A stretch of 64,000 nucleotides of DNA. It comes from Tsukamurella pulmonis. GTDB taxonomy: Bacteria > Actinomycetota > Actinomycetes > Mycobacteriales > Mycobacteriaceae. The translations under genes and the position numbers were made by a program. A model generated the notes under the pieces. It was not told the origin of the DNA, did no database searches, and saw only the letters and a list, made by a program, of their open reading frames with translations. Positions 46,916 through 59,702 of the stretch are shown in pieces. The DNA is taken from the NCBI RefSeq assembly GCF_900103175.1, contig NZ_FNLF01000002.1, positions 2,308,136 through 2,372,135 of the forward strand, given 5' to 3'. Positions within the stretch are counted from its first letter, which is position 1; every line of letters begins with the position of its first letter.

Positions 46916-47740
46916 ATGACCGCGTACCACGCCCAGCCCGGCGCACCCGTGTGGATCGACCTGATGACCTCCGACGTGGAGGCGGCGGTGCAGTTCTACG
47001 GCGCCGTGTTCGGATGGGAGGCCGACCCGGCCGGTCCCGATTTCGGCGGCTACCGCAACTTCCGCGTGAACGGCAACCTCGTCGCCGGCCTGATGGCGCC
47101 GGAGGACGGCGGTGAGGGCCCCGGCGACGTCTGGTCGACCTATCTGCGCACCGACGATGCGGAGGCCACTCTCGCCGCCGCGGTGGACGCGGGTGCCTCG
47201 ATCATCGTTCCCGCCTCGGACGTGGGCGACCTGGGCCGGTTCGGCTTCTTCGTCGACCCGGTCGGCGCGGCGATCGGCGTCTGGCAGCCGGGAACGCATC
47301 CCGGCTTCGTCGAGCGCGGCGTGCCGGGCACGCCGTACTGGTTCGACTGCATGAGCCGCAGCTACGACTCCTCGGGCGCCTTCTACCGCACCGTCTTCGA
47401 TTGGACGCTGCACGAGATCGGCAGCGGCGGCAAGGAGGGCTCCTTCGGGCCGGACCGTTACAGCCAGGTTCTCGTCGGCCCGGAGGGTGCGCAGGACGGG
47501 GTCGCGGGGATCATGGACGCCGCGCCGTTGTTCGAGTCCGGTGTGTTCGGTGAGGCGACGCCCTCGTTCTGGCAGGTCTACCTCACGGTCGAGGACACCG
47601 CGGCCGCGGAGCGGCGCATCGTCGACGCGGGCGGCGAGATCCTGCGGGCCGCCGAGGTCACCCCGTGGGCCACGATGGGGTCCGCGAAGGATCCCGGCGG
47701 CGCCGTCTTCCTCTACGCGACGCCGCCCGAGGGACGCTAG
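46916..47740 (+). CDS. Double VOC (glyoxalase-like) family protein
   Basis: This 274-residue cytoplasmic protein consists of two tandem VOC domains. The first begins VWIDLMTSDVEAAVQFYGAVFGW; the second begins YWFDCMSRSYDSSGAFYRTVFDW and ends DPGGAVFLYATPPEGR. Such actinobacterial double-VOC proteins are often called hydroxylases or glyoxalase-like, without proven activity; metal ligands are not obvious. It is followed by acnR in convergent orientation. The ATG at 46916 has no clear ribosome site. Confidence 0.88.
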   Translation: MTAYHAQPGAPVWIDLMTSDVEAAVQFYGAVFGWEADPAGPDFGGYRNFRVNGNLVAGLMAPEDGGEGPGDVWSTYLRTDDAEATLAAAVDAGASIIVPASDVGDLGRFGFFVDPVGAAIGVWQPGTHPGFVERGVPGTPYWFDCMSRSYDSSGAFYRTVFDWTLHEIGSGGKEGSFGPDRYSQVLVGPEGAQDGVAGIMDAAPLFESGVFGEATPSFWQVYLTVEDTAAAERRIVDAGGEILRAAEVTPWATMGSAKDPGGAVFLYATPPEGR

Positions 47741-47779
47741 GCCCGGTCCATCCACTGAGCACAGGCGACCGATGGTCGG

Positions 47780-48343
47780 TCACGGTCGGCGCACGCTCTC
47801 CTCGACGAGATCGAGGACGGCCTCCAGCCCCGCCGTCGGGCGGCCGGAGGCGAGATGCGTGACCAGGCCGTCCAGGACGAGGTCCAGGTAGGCCAGGATC
47901 ACGTCGGTCGGCAGGTCGTCGCGCAGGCGACCGCGCTCCTTCTGCCGCTCGAGGCGGCGCAGGGTCGCCTCGGTGAGCTCGGCGCTCCGTTCGGTCCACT
48001 CGGCGCGGAAATCGCCGTCGTTCTTCAGGCGCCGGGCGATCTCCAGGCGCGTGCCCAGCCAGTCGAAACGCTCGGGGTGGCTGAGCATGTCGCGCATGAC
48101 CTGCACCAGCCCCTCCTCGGCGGCGATGTCGGCCATCCGCTCCGCGTCCTCCCGCGCCAGCGCGAGGAACAGGGCGTCCTTGTCGCGGAAGTGGTGGAAG
48201 ATCGCGCCACGGGAGAGATCGGTGGCGGCCTCGAGCCGGCGGACGGTGGCACCGTCGTAGCCGTACTCGGCGAAGCAGGTCCGCGCACCGTCGAGGATCT
48301 GACGGCGCCGCGCGGCGAGGTGATCGTCGCTGACCTTGGGCAT
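47780..48343 (-). CDS. acnR: TetR family aconitase repressor (AcnR)
   Basis: This 187-residue TetR regulator has the HTH ARTCFAEYGYDGATVRRLEAATDLSRGAIFHHFRDKDALF (residues about 20-58, cited by its ends here as helix region). Corynebacterium AcnR, encoded next to acn, represses aconitase and responds to citrate/isocitrate with Mg; the M. tuberculosis neighbour is Rv1474c. Here too it follows acn on the same strand after 107 bases. A matching operator is found upstream of acn (51332-51349). Confidence 0.9.
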   Translation of the reverse strand: MPKVSDDHLAARRRQILDGARTCFAEYGYDGATVRRLEAATDLSRGAIFHHFRDKDALFLALAREDAERMADIAAEEGLVQVMRDMLSHPERFDWLGTRLEIARRLKNDGDFRAEWTERSAELTEATLRRLERQKERGRLRDDLPTDVILAYLDLVLDGLVTHLASGRPTAGLEAVLDLVEESVRRP

Positions 48344-48450
48344 GTCGATGCTCCTGATCGAACGGGGAACGGTTCAGTCGTGTCGGCTACGCGAACGGCG
48401 GGCCCGGCCGCTGGGGCCGGACCCGCCGTCACTGGTCGAGACCGTCGCTA

Positions 48451-51384
<2,934 letters not shown>

Positions 51385-51423
51385 TCATTGTGCCTCGTTC
51401 CGGGCACCCTCGCGGGCGTGTCG

Positions 51424-51429
51424 TACTGT
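51424..51429 (+). promoter_or_regulatory. -10 element, leaderless Rv1476-like gene
   Basis: TACTGT followed by GAGGCCC and the ATG at 51437; divergent to the acn promoter. Confidence 0.4.
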
Positions 51430-51436
51430 GAGGCCC

Positions 51437-52090
51437 ATGGGTCCGCTGCCGATTCTCACCGAAGTGCCGACCGACGTCGATCTGTCCGCGCTGCAGGCGG
51501 ATCTCGCCGTCGACGGCGTCGCCGTGCTCAACCCGGCGCACGCCGATTCCGCGCCGCAGCTGGTGCAGGTCGTCAAGGATGCACGCGCGCAGGGGATCGA
51601 GAACTTCCAGGTGGTCGTGCTCGCGCACGACTACAACCCCGACACCTCGCTGCGTGATCTCGGGACTCAGCTCGGCAAGCAGTCGGATGGACCGATGACG
51701 GTCCTCGTGATGTCGCCCAGCCAGGTGGCCGGTTACTCCACCCAGCTCTCGCGCTACCAGATCGAGAAGGGCCAGGACGGCCACACCGGCCGGCTCGCGC
51801 TGCACAACCCGCCGAAGGCCGCCGAGGACTTCGCCGACGTCGCGAACGACGCCACCTTCCCGTGGACGGGGTTCACCGTGGTGTTGGTGCTGCTGGTCGC
51901 CGCACTGGCCGGCGTCGCTCGCGTCGTGACCCGGCGGCGCAGCCGTGAGGTCGACGCGGAGCGCCGGACGGCCTCCTCTGCGGGCGCGGGTTCGGCGACC
52001 GACGGCCCCATCCCGGCGTCCGCGACGCCCGGTTCGGCGTCGAGCGCGTCCGAAGAGAATGGCGCCTCCGCCGTTCGATCGAACGAATAA
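51437..52090 (+). CDS. Rv1476-like membrane protein (DUF6676 type)
   Basis: This 217-residue protein has a soluble N-terminal domain of about 140 residues (LPILTEVPTDVDLSALQADL, VVVLAHDYNPDTSLRDLGTQL). A single membrane helix (FTVVLVLLVAALAGVARVV, about 143-162) and a Ser/Ala/Gly-rich low-complexity tail follow. Orientation and position between acn and ripA match Rv1476. Its function is not known. The N-terminal domain resembles TPM/YgcG-like extracytoplasmic modules, but that is a weak guess. The ATG at 51437 is preceded by a TACTGT -10 at leaderless distance. Confidence 0.8.
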   Translation: MGPLPILTEVPTDVDLSALQADLAVDGVAVLNPAHADSAPQLVQVVKDARAQGIENFQVVVLAHDYNPDTSLRDLGTQLGKQSDGPMTVLVMSPSQVAGYSTQLSRYQIEKGQDGHTGRLALHNPPKAAEDFADVANDATFPWTGFTVVLVLLVAALAGVARVVTRRRSREVDAERRTASSAGAGSATDGPIPASATPGSASSASEENGASAVRSNE

Positions 52091-52146
52091 CGCACATTCA
52101 TTCGAAATTCCAGCTGTGTGATTCGATCACGCTGTCCGATTCGAAT
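52074..52146. repeat. Recurring TTCGA palindromes upstream of ripA
   Basis: GTTCGATCGAAC (52073-52084), ATTCGAAAT (52100-52108), GTGATTCGATCAC (52118-52130 region) and ATTCGAAT (52139-52146) share a TTCGA core, at 18-27 base spacing. They occupy the 241-base AT-richer gap before ripA and the end of the preceding gene. Further down, CCGTACGG around 52243-52250 is another palindrome. No gene is seen in this gap. They could be a multi-site operator. Confidence 0.45.
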
Positions 52147-52331
52147 ACCATTCTCAGTTTTGTCATACGCCCTGGTAGAGGCGGTCTTCAAGAAACTCAC
52201 ACCTGTGTAATTTGTGGTTGCTGTTTTCTCTTGTTGTGAAAGTGCCGTACGGTACGTCTGAAGCCAATGTTGTGCGTGTTGCCCACGCGTACTCATCGGG
52301 TCTGAACAAGTCTTGAGTTGAGGGAGACACC

Positions 52332-53825
52332 TTGAGGCGTACGGCATACCCCGCCACGAATCTCGCTGCGCGGTCGCTGCTCGCGGTCGTGGCCACCAGC
52401 TCGCTGGTGGCCGGATCCGTCGCTGCCGCGGGACCGGTCTTCGCCGAGCCCAACGGCACCGACGCGAACCCCGCCAATGTGGTCGCCGCACTGGTCGACC
52501 GCATCGCGCAGGCCGATCAGCGCATTGCGGACCTGCGCGGTGACGTCGCGTCCAAGCGGCAGTCCGTCAACCGCGCAGTGGTCGATCTGCAGTCCGCGCG
52601 CGACGCCGCGACCGCCGCCGCCGGAGCGATCAAGGTCTCCGAGACAGCGGTCGCCGAGTCCGACGCGAAGATCAAGACCGCGCAGGACAAGTTCGACACC
52701 GTCGTGCGCGCCGCGTACGCCCAGGGCAACAGTGCCGGCGCCCTGATCAACACCCTCGGCGGCAACGATCCCGGCGATGCCGTCGATCGGGCGTCCACCC
52801 TGCGCATCGTCGCCGACAAGCAGCGTGCCGCACTGGGCGACCTGCAGGCCGCGAAATCGCGCGCCGAGGCCTCCCGTACCGCGGCGCGGGCCGCCAAGGT
52901 CCAGGCCGATGCCGCGACCGCCGCCGCCGTCGACCGCAAGCGCTCCGCCGAGGACTCCATCACCACGACGGTCGCCGCGCTCTCCACCCAGGAGCAGGAG
53001 CAGACCAAGCTCAGCGCCCAGCGTGAACTGGCGCAGCGCGCACTCGACGAGGCCAAGCGCGCCGATGACCGCGCGGCACAGCAGAAGATCTACGCGCAGT
53101 ACGTGGTCGACGAGCAGCAGACGCAGCAGATCGCGGCACCCGCCGCCCCGGCCGAGGCGCCGCAAGCGCAGGCGCCCGCCGGCCAGGCCCCCGCCGCTCA
53201 GGCCGCGGCTCCGCAGGCCGGCGCGGTCGACTCCGCGGACCCGCTCGCAGCGGCCCGGTCGTTCGCCCAGAACATCGTGGGCCAGGCGTCGTCGCTGTTC
53301 ACCAACCCGTTCGGTGCGCTGACGGGCCAGCAGGCACCCGCGCCGCAGGCCGCGGCGCCCGCCGTGCAGGCGGCGACCAGTGCTGCCGGCATGAGCGGCG
53401 CCCAGATGATCGAGACCGTGATCCAGCGCGGCATGTCCGTCATCGGCGTGCAGTACGCCTGGGGCGGCGGCAACGCCTGGGGCGCCACCAAGGGCGTCCG
53501 TGACGGCGGCGTCGCCGACAGCTTCGGCGACTACAACCGCGTCGGCTTCGACTGCTCGGGCCTGATGGCCTACATGTACGCCGCGGTCGGCATCGCCCTG
53601 CCCAAGTACTCGGGCTACCAGTACACGACGGGCAACAAGGTGCCGATCAGCCAGCTCAAGCGCGGCGACATGGTCTTCCGCGGCCCGGGCGGCACCCAGC
53701 ACGTGGCGATGTACCTCGGCAACAACCAGATCCTCGAGTCCCCGCAGTCCGGCGGCGCCGTGCGGATCGCCCCCTTCGACGCCTCGACGTTCCTGTCGCA
53801 GGGCGTGCGTGTGATCAACAGCTGA
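52332..53825 (+). CDS. ripA: NlpC/P60 peptidoglycan endopeptidase, RipA-like
   Basis: This 497-residue secreted cell-wall hydrolase has a signal peptide of about 38 residues (SLVAGSVAAAGPVFA). An N-terminal coiled coil follows (about 55-260, the RipA/PcsB self-inhibitory region), then an Ala/Pro/Gln-rich linker (about 265-350). The C-terminal NlpC/P60 domain has catalytic C408 (GFDCSGL) and H457 (QHVAMYLG). RipA cleaves D-Glu-mDAP bonds in septal peptidoglycan for daughter-cell separation. Unlike M. tuberculosis there is no ripB copy after it. Start is a TTG with AGGGAG 6 bases upstream. Confidence 0.92.
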   Translation: MRRTAYPATNLAARSLLAVVATSSLVAGSVAAAGPVFAEPNGTDANPANVVAALVDRIAQADQRIADLRGDVASKRQSVNRAVVDLQSARDAATAAAGAIKVSETAVAESDAKIKTAQDKFDTVVRAAYAQGNSAGALINTLGGNDPGDAVDRASTLRIVADKQRAALGDLQAAKSRAEASRTAARAAKVQADAATAAAVDRKRSAEDSITTTVAALSTQEQEQTKLSAQRELAQRALDEAKRADDRAAQQKIYAQYVVDEQQTQQIAAPAAPAEAPQAQAPAGQAPAAQAAAPQAGAVDSADPLAAARSFAQNIVGQASSLFTNPFGALTGQQAPAPQAAAPAVQAATSAAGMSGAQMIETVIQRGMSVIGVQYAWGGGNAWGATKGVRDGGVADSFGDYNRVGFDCSGLMAYMYAAVGIALPKYSGYQYTTGNKVPISQLKRGDMVFRGPGGTQHVAMYLGNNQILESPQSGGAVRIAPFDASTFLSQGVRVINS

Positions 53826-53854
53826 CCGCCGGGGATTCAGTACGCTCGTGGGAA

Positions 53855-53895
53855 CGGGCCGTCGCGGCCCGCGCTCGGACGGGCCCGCACGGGCC
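53855..53895 (+). terminator. GC hairpins between ripA and moxR
   Basis: CGGGCC-GTCGC-GGCCCG (53855-53871) is a perfect 6-base stem; GGCCC-GCAC-GGGCC (53882-53895) is a second. They follow the ripA stop by 30 bases and may terminate or attenuate ripA transcription before moxR. Confidence 0.45.
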
Positions 53896-53921
53896 GGGGG
53901 AACGACGACGAAGGGGAATGC

Positions 53922-54983
53922 GTGACGCACTCACAGGGACCGGAGATCGCCTCGAGCGATGAGGTCAAGCTGCTCGAGCGGGCGGTCTACGAGGTCAAGC
54001 GCGTGATCGTGGGCCAGGACCAGCTCGTCGAGCGGATCCTGGTGGGCATGCTCGCCAAGGGGCACGTGCTGCTCGAGGGCGTTCCCGGCGTCGCCAAGAC
54101 CCTGGCCGTCGAGACCTTCGCCACCGTGGTCGGCGGCTCCTTCTCCCGCATCCAGTTCACGCCCGACCTGGTGCCCTCCGACCTCATCGGTACCCGCATC
54201 TACCGGCAGGGCAAGGAGCAGTTCGATACGGAGATCGGCCCGGTCTCCGCCAACTTCCTGCTCGCCGACGAGATCAACCGCGCCCCCGCGAAGGTCCAGT
54301 CCGCGCTGCTCGAGGTCATGGCCGAGCGCAAGGTCTCCATCGGCGGCCAGACCTACCCGATGCCCGATCCCTTCCTCGTGCTCGCGACGCAGAACCCCAT
54401 CGAGAACGAGGGCGTGTACCCGCTCCCGGAGGCGCAGCGCGACCGTTTCCTGTTCAAGGTGGTCGTCGGCTACCCGTCGATCGAGGAGGAGCGGGAGATC
54501 GTCTACCGCATGGGCACCACTCCGCCCGTGCCCTCGCAGGTGCTCGACCCCGCCTCGGTGCAGCGCCTGCAGCGCGCCGCGAGCGAGGTCTTCGTGCACC
54601 ACGCGCTCGTCGACTACGTGGTGCGCGTCATCGCCGCGACCCGGACCCCGCGGGAGTTCGGGCTCGACGACGTGGCGTCCTGGATCACCTACGGCGCCTC
54701 GCCCCGCGCGACGCTGGGCATCGTCGCCGCCGCCCGCGCCCTCGCGCTGCTCCGCGGCCGCGACTACGTCGTCCCGCAGGACGTCGTCGAGATCATCCCG
54801 GACGTGCTGCGCCACCGCCTCGTGATGAGCTACGACGCCCTGGCGGACGAGGTCACGGCCGACCAGGCGATCAATCGGGTGCTGCAGACCGTCGCACTGC
54901 CGCAGGTCGTCGGGCAGCCCGTGCCGCAGCAGCCGCCGCACGCCCCGCAGCAGTTCGCGCCCGCGCAGCAGCCGCAGGGCTGA
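53922..54983 (+). CDS. moxR: MoxR family AAA+ ATPase
   Basis: This 353-residue AAA+ protein has Walker A GVPGVAKT (residues 53-60), Walker B with LLADEINRAPAKVQSALLE, sensor-1 LATQNPIENEGVYPLPEAQRDRF, and a Pro/Gln-rich tail. MoxR proteins work with VWA-domain proteins as chaperone-like assembly machines; here DUF58 and VWA genes follow, as in Rv1479-Rv1481. The GTG at 53922 has AAGGGGA upstream. The ripA-moxR arrangement suggests a role in cell envelope assembly (inference). Confidence 0.94.
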   Translation: MTHSQGPEIASSDEVKLLERAVYEVKRVIVGQDQLVERILVGMLAKGHVLLEGVPGVAKTLAVETFATVVGGSFSRIQFTPDLVPSDLIGTRIYRQGKEQFDTEIGPVSANFLLADEINRAPAKVQSALLEVMAERKVSIGGQTYPMPDPFLVLATQNPIENEGVYPLPEAQRDRFLFKVVVGYPSIEEEREIVYRMGTTPPVPSQVLDPASVQRLQRAASEVFVHHALVDYVVRVIAATRTPREFGLDDVASWITYGASPRATLGIVAAARALALLRGRDYVVPQDVVEIIPDVLRHRLVMSYDALADEVTADQAINRVLQTVALPQVVGQPVPQQPPHAPQQFAPAQQPQG

Positions 54984-54985
54984 CG

Positions 54986-55957
54986 ATGCCGGCTACACCC
55001 CCCGACCGGCCGACGGGTGCCGCCGCGCCGCACACGCCGCTGCCGAGCTTCGCCGGCGGCATGGTCGACGAGGCGCGGATGCAGGCCTCGCTGAAGATGC
55101 TCGAACTGCTGGTCCGCCGGCGGCTCGACGGCGTGCTCAAGGGCGATCACCAAGGGCTCCTGCCCGGTCCCGGCTCGGAGCCGGGGGAGTCGCGCCCGTA
55201 CACGCCCGGTGACGACGTGCGCCTGATGGACTGGTCGGTCACGGCCCGCACCACGCACCCGCACGTGCGGCAGATGATCGCCGACCGCGAGCTGCAGACC
55301 TGGATCGTGGTCGACCTGTCCGCGTCGATGGACTTCGGCTCGACCGGCGGCACGAAGCGCGACCTCGCGGTGGCCGCGTCCGCCGCCGTGGTGCACCTGG
55401 TCAGCGGCGCTGCCAACCGCGTCGGCTGCCTGGTCACCAACGGTGCGCAGTTGATCCGCGTGCAGCCCAAGTCCGGCCGGGCGCAGCGGCAGAAGGTGCT
55501 GCGCGCGATCGCCTCCGCGCCCCGCGCCGTCGAGGGGACGCGCGGTGACCTGCGCATCGCCCTGGACGCGCTGCGCCGCCCCGAGCAGCCGCGCGGACTC
55601 GTCGTGGTGATCAGCGACTTCCTCGGCGACGTGGACTACGTCCGCGAGCTGCGCGGCCTCGCGGCGCGCCACGAGGTGCTCGCCGTCGAGGTGCTCGACC
55701 CGCGCGACGTCGAGCTCCCCGACGTGGGTGAGATCGCGCTGCGCGACGCCGAGTCCGGCGCCGTCCGCGAACTGACCGTGACCCCCGAGCTGCAGGAGCG
55801 GTTCGCCGCCGCGGCGCAGGAGCACCGCACGCGAGTGGCCCGCACGCTGCGCGGCGTCGGTGCGCCGATCCTCGCCCTGCGGACCGACCGCGACTGGCTC
55901 GCCGACATCGTGCGGTTCGTCGCCGCGCGTCGACGTGGATTGGCTGGTGCTTCCTGA
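54986..55957 (+). CDS. DUF58 domain protein (Rv1480-like)
   Basis: This 323-residue protein has the DUF58 core: LVRRRLDGVLKGDHQGLLPG, SRPYTPGDDVRLMDWSVTAR, then a VWA-like half with WIVVDLSASMDFGS (metal site) and LVVVISDFLGDVDYVRELR. It lacks membrane helices. It starts 2 bases after moxR. In MoxR systems the DUF58 protein is the usual partner or substrate of the ATPase. Confidence 0.9.
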   Translation: MPATPPDRPTGAAAPHTPLPSFAGGMVDEARMQASLKMLELLVRRRLDGVLKGDHQGLLPGPGSEPGESRPYTPGDDVRLMDWSVTARTTHPHVRQMIADRELQTWIVVDLSASMDFGSTGGTKRDLAVAASAAVVHLVSGAANRVGCLVTNGAQLIRVQPKSGRAQRQKVLRAIASAPRAVEGTRGDLRIALDALRRPEQPRGLVVVISDFLGDVDYVRELRGLAARHEVLAVEVLDPRDVELPDVGEIALRDAESGAVRELTVTPELQERFAAAAQEHRTRVARTLRGVGAPILALRTDRDWLADIVRFVAARRRGLAGAS

Positions 55958-55958
55958 C

Positions 55959-56942
55959 ATGGGCGGACTGACCTCGCTCGCCACCCCGATCTGGCTGCTC
56001 GGCATCCCGGTCGTGCTCGCCATCGTGGCCGGGTACGTCTACAACGAGCGGCGGCGGCAGAAGCGCGCGCTCAAGTTCGCGAACATGTCGGTGCTCGACT
56101 CCGTGGCGCCGCCCGGGCGCAACCGCTGGCGGCACCTGCCCATCGCGCTGCTGAGCATCGGCCTCATCCTGCTCATGGTCGCCCTGTCCGGGCCGCAGGC
56201 CATGCGGAAGGTACCGCGCAGCCGTGCCACCGTGGTGCTGGTCGTCGACGTCTCGCGGTCGATGGAGTCCACCGACGTCAGCCCGAACCGGCTCGACGCG
56301 GCCAAGGAGGCGGCGAAGAAGTTCGTCACCGAGCTGCCCCAGGGGATGAACCTCGGCATCGTCTCCTACGCCGGCACGGCGCAACTGCTCGTCTCGCCCA
56401 CACCGGACCGCTCGCTGGCCACCAACGCCATCGACCACCTCGAGACCGCCAACCGCACCGCCACCGGCGAGGGCATCTACTCGGCGATCCAGTCGATCAA
56501 GAACATCCGGGACGTGCTGGGCGGCAAGGACAACGCCCCGCCCGCGCGCATCATCCTCGAATCGGACGGCAAGCAGACGGTGCCCACCGACCTCGACGAT
56601 CCCCGCGGCGGTTTCACGGCGGCCCGCAAGGCCAAGGAGGAGGGGATCCCCATCTCCACCATCTCCTTCGGCACGCCGAACGGTGTGGTGAACATCGACG
56701 GGCAGAGCATCCCCGTCCCCGTCGACGACGCCTCGCTGAAGAAGATCGCGGATCTCTCGGGCGGCCAGTTCTTCTCCGCATCGTCGCTGAGCGACCTCAA
56801 CGAGGCCTACGGCACGCTGCGTGACGAGATCGGGTGGGAGATGCAGAAGGGCGACAACTCGCGGGTCTGGGTGCTCTGGGCCACGGGCCTGCTGGTGCTC
56901 GGGGCGGCCGGGGCCGTCGCGTTCAACCGTCGCCTGCCGTGA
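55959..56942 (+). CDS. VWA domain membrane protein (BatA-like, Rv1481-like)
   Basis: This 327-residue protein has two N-terminal membrane helices (about residues 8-27 and 60-78), a von Willebrand A domain with a full MIDAS motif D97-S99-S101 (DVSRS), and a C-terminal helix (WVLWATGLLVLGAAGAVAF). The A domain faces outside or the periplasm by the positive-inside rule. The ATG at 55959 begins right after the DUF58 stop. GTG codons at 55935 and 55947 are alternatives. Forms the membrane end of the MoxR-DUF58-VWA trio. Confidence 0.9.
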   Translation: MGGLTSLATPIWLLGIPVVLAIVAGYVYNERRRQKRALKFANMSVLDSVAPPGRNRWRHLPIALLSIGLILLMVALSGPQAMRKVPRSRATVVLVVDVSRSMESTDVSPNRLDAAKEAAKKFVTELPQGMNLGIVSYAGTAQLLVSPTPDRSLATNAIDHLETANRTATGEGIYSAIQSIKNIRDVLGGKDNAPPARIILESDGKQTVPTDLDDPRGGFTAARKAKEEGIPISTISFGTPNGVVNIDGQSIPVPVDDASLKKIADLSGGQFFSASSLSDLNEAYGTLRDEIGWEMQKGDNSRVWVLWATGLLVLGAAGAVAFNRRLP

Positions 56943-57755
<813 letters not shown>

Positions 57756-57829
57756 GCCCGTCCCGCACGCCGGCGGCGCACCGTCGAACCAGCCCTGCAG
57801 CACCGAAGAAACCTGAAGGAGGCACGTCC

Positions 57830-58669
57830 GTGACCGGACTGCTCGAAGGCAAGACCATCCTCATCACCGGCATCATCACCGATGCCTCCATCGCCTTCTC
57901 GGCCGCCAAGGTGGCCCAGGAGCAGGGCGCCAAGGTGATCATCACCGGCATCCCGGAGCGACTGCGCCTGATCGACCGCATCGCCAAGCGCCTCCCGCAG
58001 GAGGTGCCGCCCGCGATCCCGCTCGACATCACCGACGAGGAGTACCTGGGCGCGCTGGCCGACAAGGTCCGCGAGCTCGCGCCCGAGGGCATCGACGGCG
58101 TGCTGCACTCCATCGCCTTCGCGCCCCGCACCCTCATGGGCCCGGACGCGCTGCCCTTCCTCGAGGGCCCCGGTCCCGACGTGGCGAAGTCCTTCGAGAT
58201 CTCCGCGTGGAGCTACGCCTCGCTGGCCCGCGCCGTGCTGCCCGTCATGAACGAGGGCGGCTCCATCGTGGGCATGGACTTCGATCCCCGCACCGCGCTG
58301 CCCGACTACAACTGGATGGGCGTGCAGAAGGCCGCCCTCGAGTCGGTCAACCGGTACGTCGCCCGCGAGGTCGGCTACGCCAAGAAGATCCGCTCGAACC
58401 TGGTGGCCGCCGGCCCCATCAAGACGCTGGCCGCCAAGGCGATCTCGGGCACCGCGACCGACGACGCCAAGAAGCTCAACATGCTCAACACCTACTGGGA
58501 CGGCGCCTCGCCCATCGGCTGGAACGTCGACGACCCGGAGGTCGTGGGCAAGAGCGTGTGCGCCCTGCTCTCGGACTGGCTGCCCGGCACCACCGGTTCC
58601 ATCGTCTACGTCGACGGCGGCGCCAGCCACAACACCTGGTTCCCCGAGGACTTCATCAACCAGCAGTAG
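57830..58669 (+). CDS. inhA: Enoyl-ACP reductase InhA
   Basis: This 279-residue NADH-dependent enoyl-ACP reductase belongs to FAS-II and is the isoniazid target in mycobacteria. Key positions are kept with M. tuberculosis numbering nearly unchanged: S20 and I21 ([10 protein letters not shown]), S94 ([10 protein letters not shown]), Y160 and K167 ([13 protein letters not shown], equivalent to Y158/K165). The glycine after I95 is alanine here. [15 protein letters not shown] ends the fold, with an extension [12 protein letters not shown]. The GTG at 57830 has GAAGGAGG 8 bases upstream. Presence with fabG1 marks a mycolic-acid producer. Confidence 0.96.
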   Translation: MTGLLEGKTILITGIITDASIAFSAAKVAQEQGAKVIITGIPERLRLIDRIAKRLPQEVPPAIPLDITDEEYLGALADKVRELAPEGIDGVLHSIAFAPRTLMGPDALPFLEGPGPDVAKSFEISAWSYASLARAVLPVMNEGGSIVGMDFDPRTALPDYNWMGVQKAALESVNRYVAREVGYAKKIRSNLVAAGPIKTLAAKAISGTATDDAKKLNMLNTYWDGASPIGWNVDDPEVVGKSVCALLSDWLPGTTGSIVYVDGGASHNTWFPEDFINQQ

Positions 58670-58674
58670 CAGAC

Positions 58675-59694
58675 GTGTCCACCGCGTACGACGCGCTGCT
58701 GGTCCTCTCCTTCGGAGGACCCGAACACCCCGACCACGTGCGACCGTTCCTCGAGAACGTCGTGCGTGGTCGCGGCGTGCCACCCGAACGACTGGACGCC
58801 GTCGAACAGCACTACCTGCGGTTCGGCGGCGTCTCGCCGATCAACGCCCAGAACAGGGCGCTCATCGAGGCGATCACCCGGGAGTTCGGCCGACGGGGCC
58901 GCGAGCTGCCGATCTACTTCGGCAACCGGAACTGGCACCCGATGGTCGAGGACACCGTCCAGCGGATGAAGGACGACGGCGTGCGCAACGCGCTCGTCTT
59001 CGCCACCTCGGCGTGGGGCGGGTTCTCCGGCTGCCGGCAGTACGACGAGGACATCACACGTGCCCTCGCCGCCGTCGGCGACGGCGCCCCGCGGCTGACG
59101 AAGCTGCCGCACTTCTACGATCACCCGCTCTTCCTGGACTGCTTCGCCGACGCCGCAGCGGAGGCGCTGTCGGCACTGCCGTCCGGCGCGCGTCTCGTGT
59201 TCACCGCGCATTCGATCCCGGACGCCGCCGACGTCAACGCCGGCCCGCCCGAGGTGGAACGCCTCTACTCGACCCAGGTCCGCGACGCCTCCGAGAACGT
59301 GGCCGCCAGGCTCGGCCTGGACTGCGACGTGGTCTGGCAGTCCCGCTCCGGACCTGCCCAGGTCCCGTGGCTCGAGCCCGACATCTGCGATCACATCAAG
59401 GCCCTGTGGGACGAGCGGGTGCCCGGCGCGGCCGTCGTCCCGATCGGCTTCGTCTCCGATCATCTCGAGGTCATCTGGGATCTCGACACGGAGGCCCGCG
59501 AGCTCGCGGCGGAGTTGGGCATGCCGTTCGCCCGCGCCGCCACGCCGTCGGCCGACCCGCGGTTCGCCGCGATGGTCGCCGATCTGGTCGACGACGCCTT
59601 CGCCGGCAGGTCGACCGGCCTCGGCGTCAGCGTGAACGGCGCCTCGTGCGTCGAGGGCTGCTGTCCGGCGGTGCGCCGGCCCGCGCGCACCTGA
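58675..59694 (+). CDS. hemH: Ferrochelatase (coproporphyrin ferrochelatase type)
   Basis: This 339-residue enzyme inserts Fe2+ in the last part of heme synthesis. [26 protein letters not shown] begins the protein; the active-site histidine is in VFTAHSIP and the glutamate in [17 protein letters not shown]-terminal cysteine cluster (CVEGCCP) fits the [2Fe-2S] ligand set of actinobacterial ferrochelatases. Actinobacteria use the coproporphyrin route, so the substrate is probably coproporphyrin III. The GTG at 58675 lies 5 bases after inhA, as in M. tuberculosis (hemZ after inhA). Confidence 0.95.
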   Translation: MSTAYDALLVLSFGGPEHPDHVRPFLENVVRGRGVPPERLDAVEQHYLRFGGVSPINAQNRALIEAITREFGRRGRELPIYFGNRNWHPMVEDTVQRMKDDGVRNALVFATSAWGGFSGCRQYDEDITRALAAVGDGAPRLTKLPHFYDHPLFLDCFADAAAEALSALPSGARLVFTAHSIPDAADVNAGPPEVERLYSTQVRDASENVAARLGLDCDVVWQSRSGPAQVPWLEPDICDHIKALWDERVPGAAVVPIGFVSDHLEVIWDLDTEARELAAELGMPFARAATPSADPRFAAMVADLVDDAFAGRSTGLGVSVNGASCVEGCCPAVRRPART

Positions 59695-59702
59695 TCCGCT
59701 GC

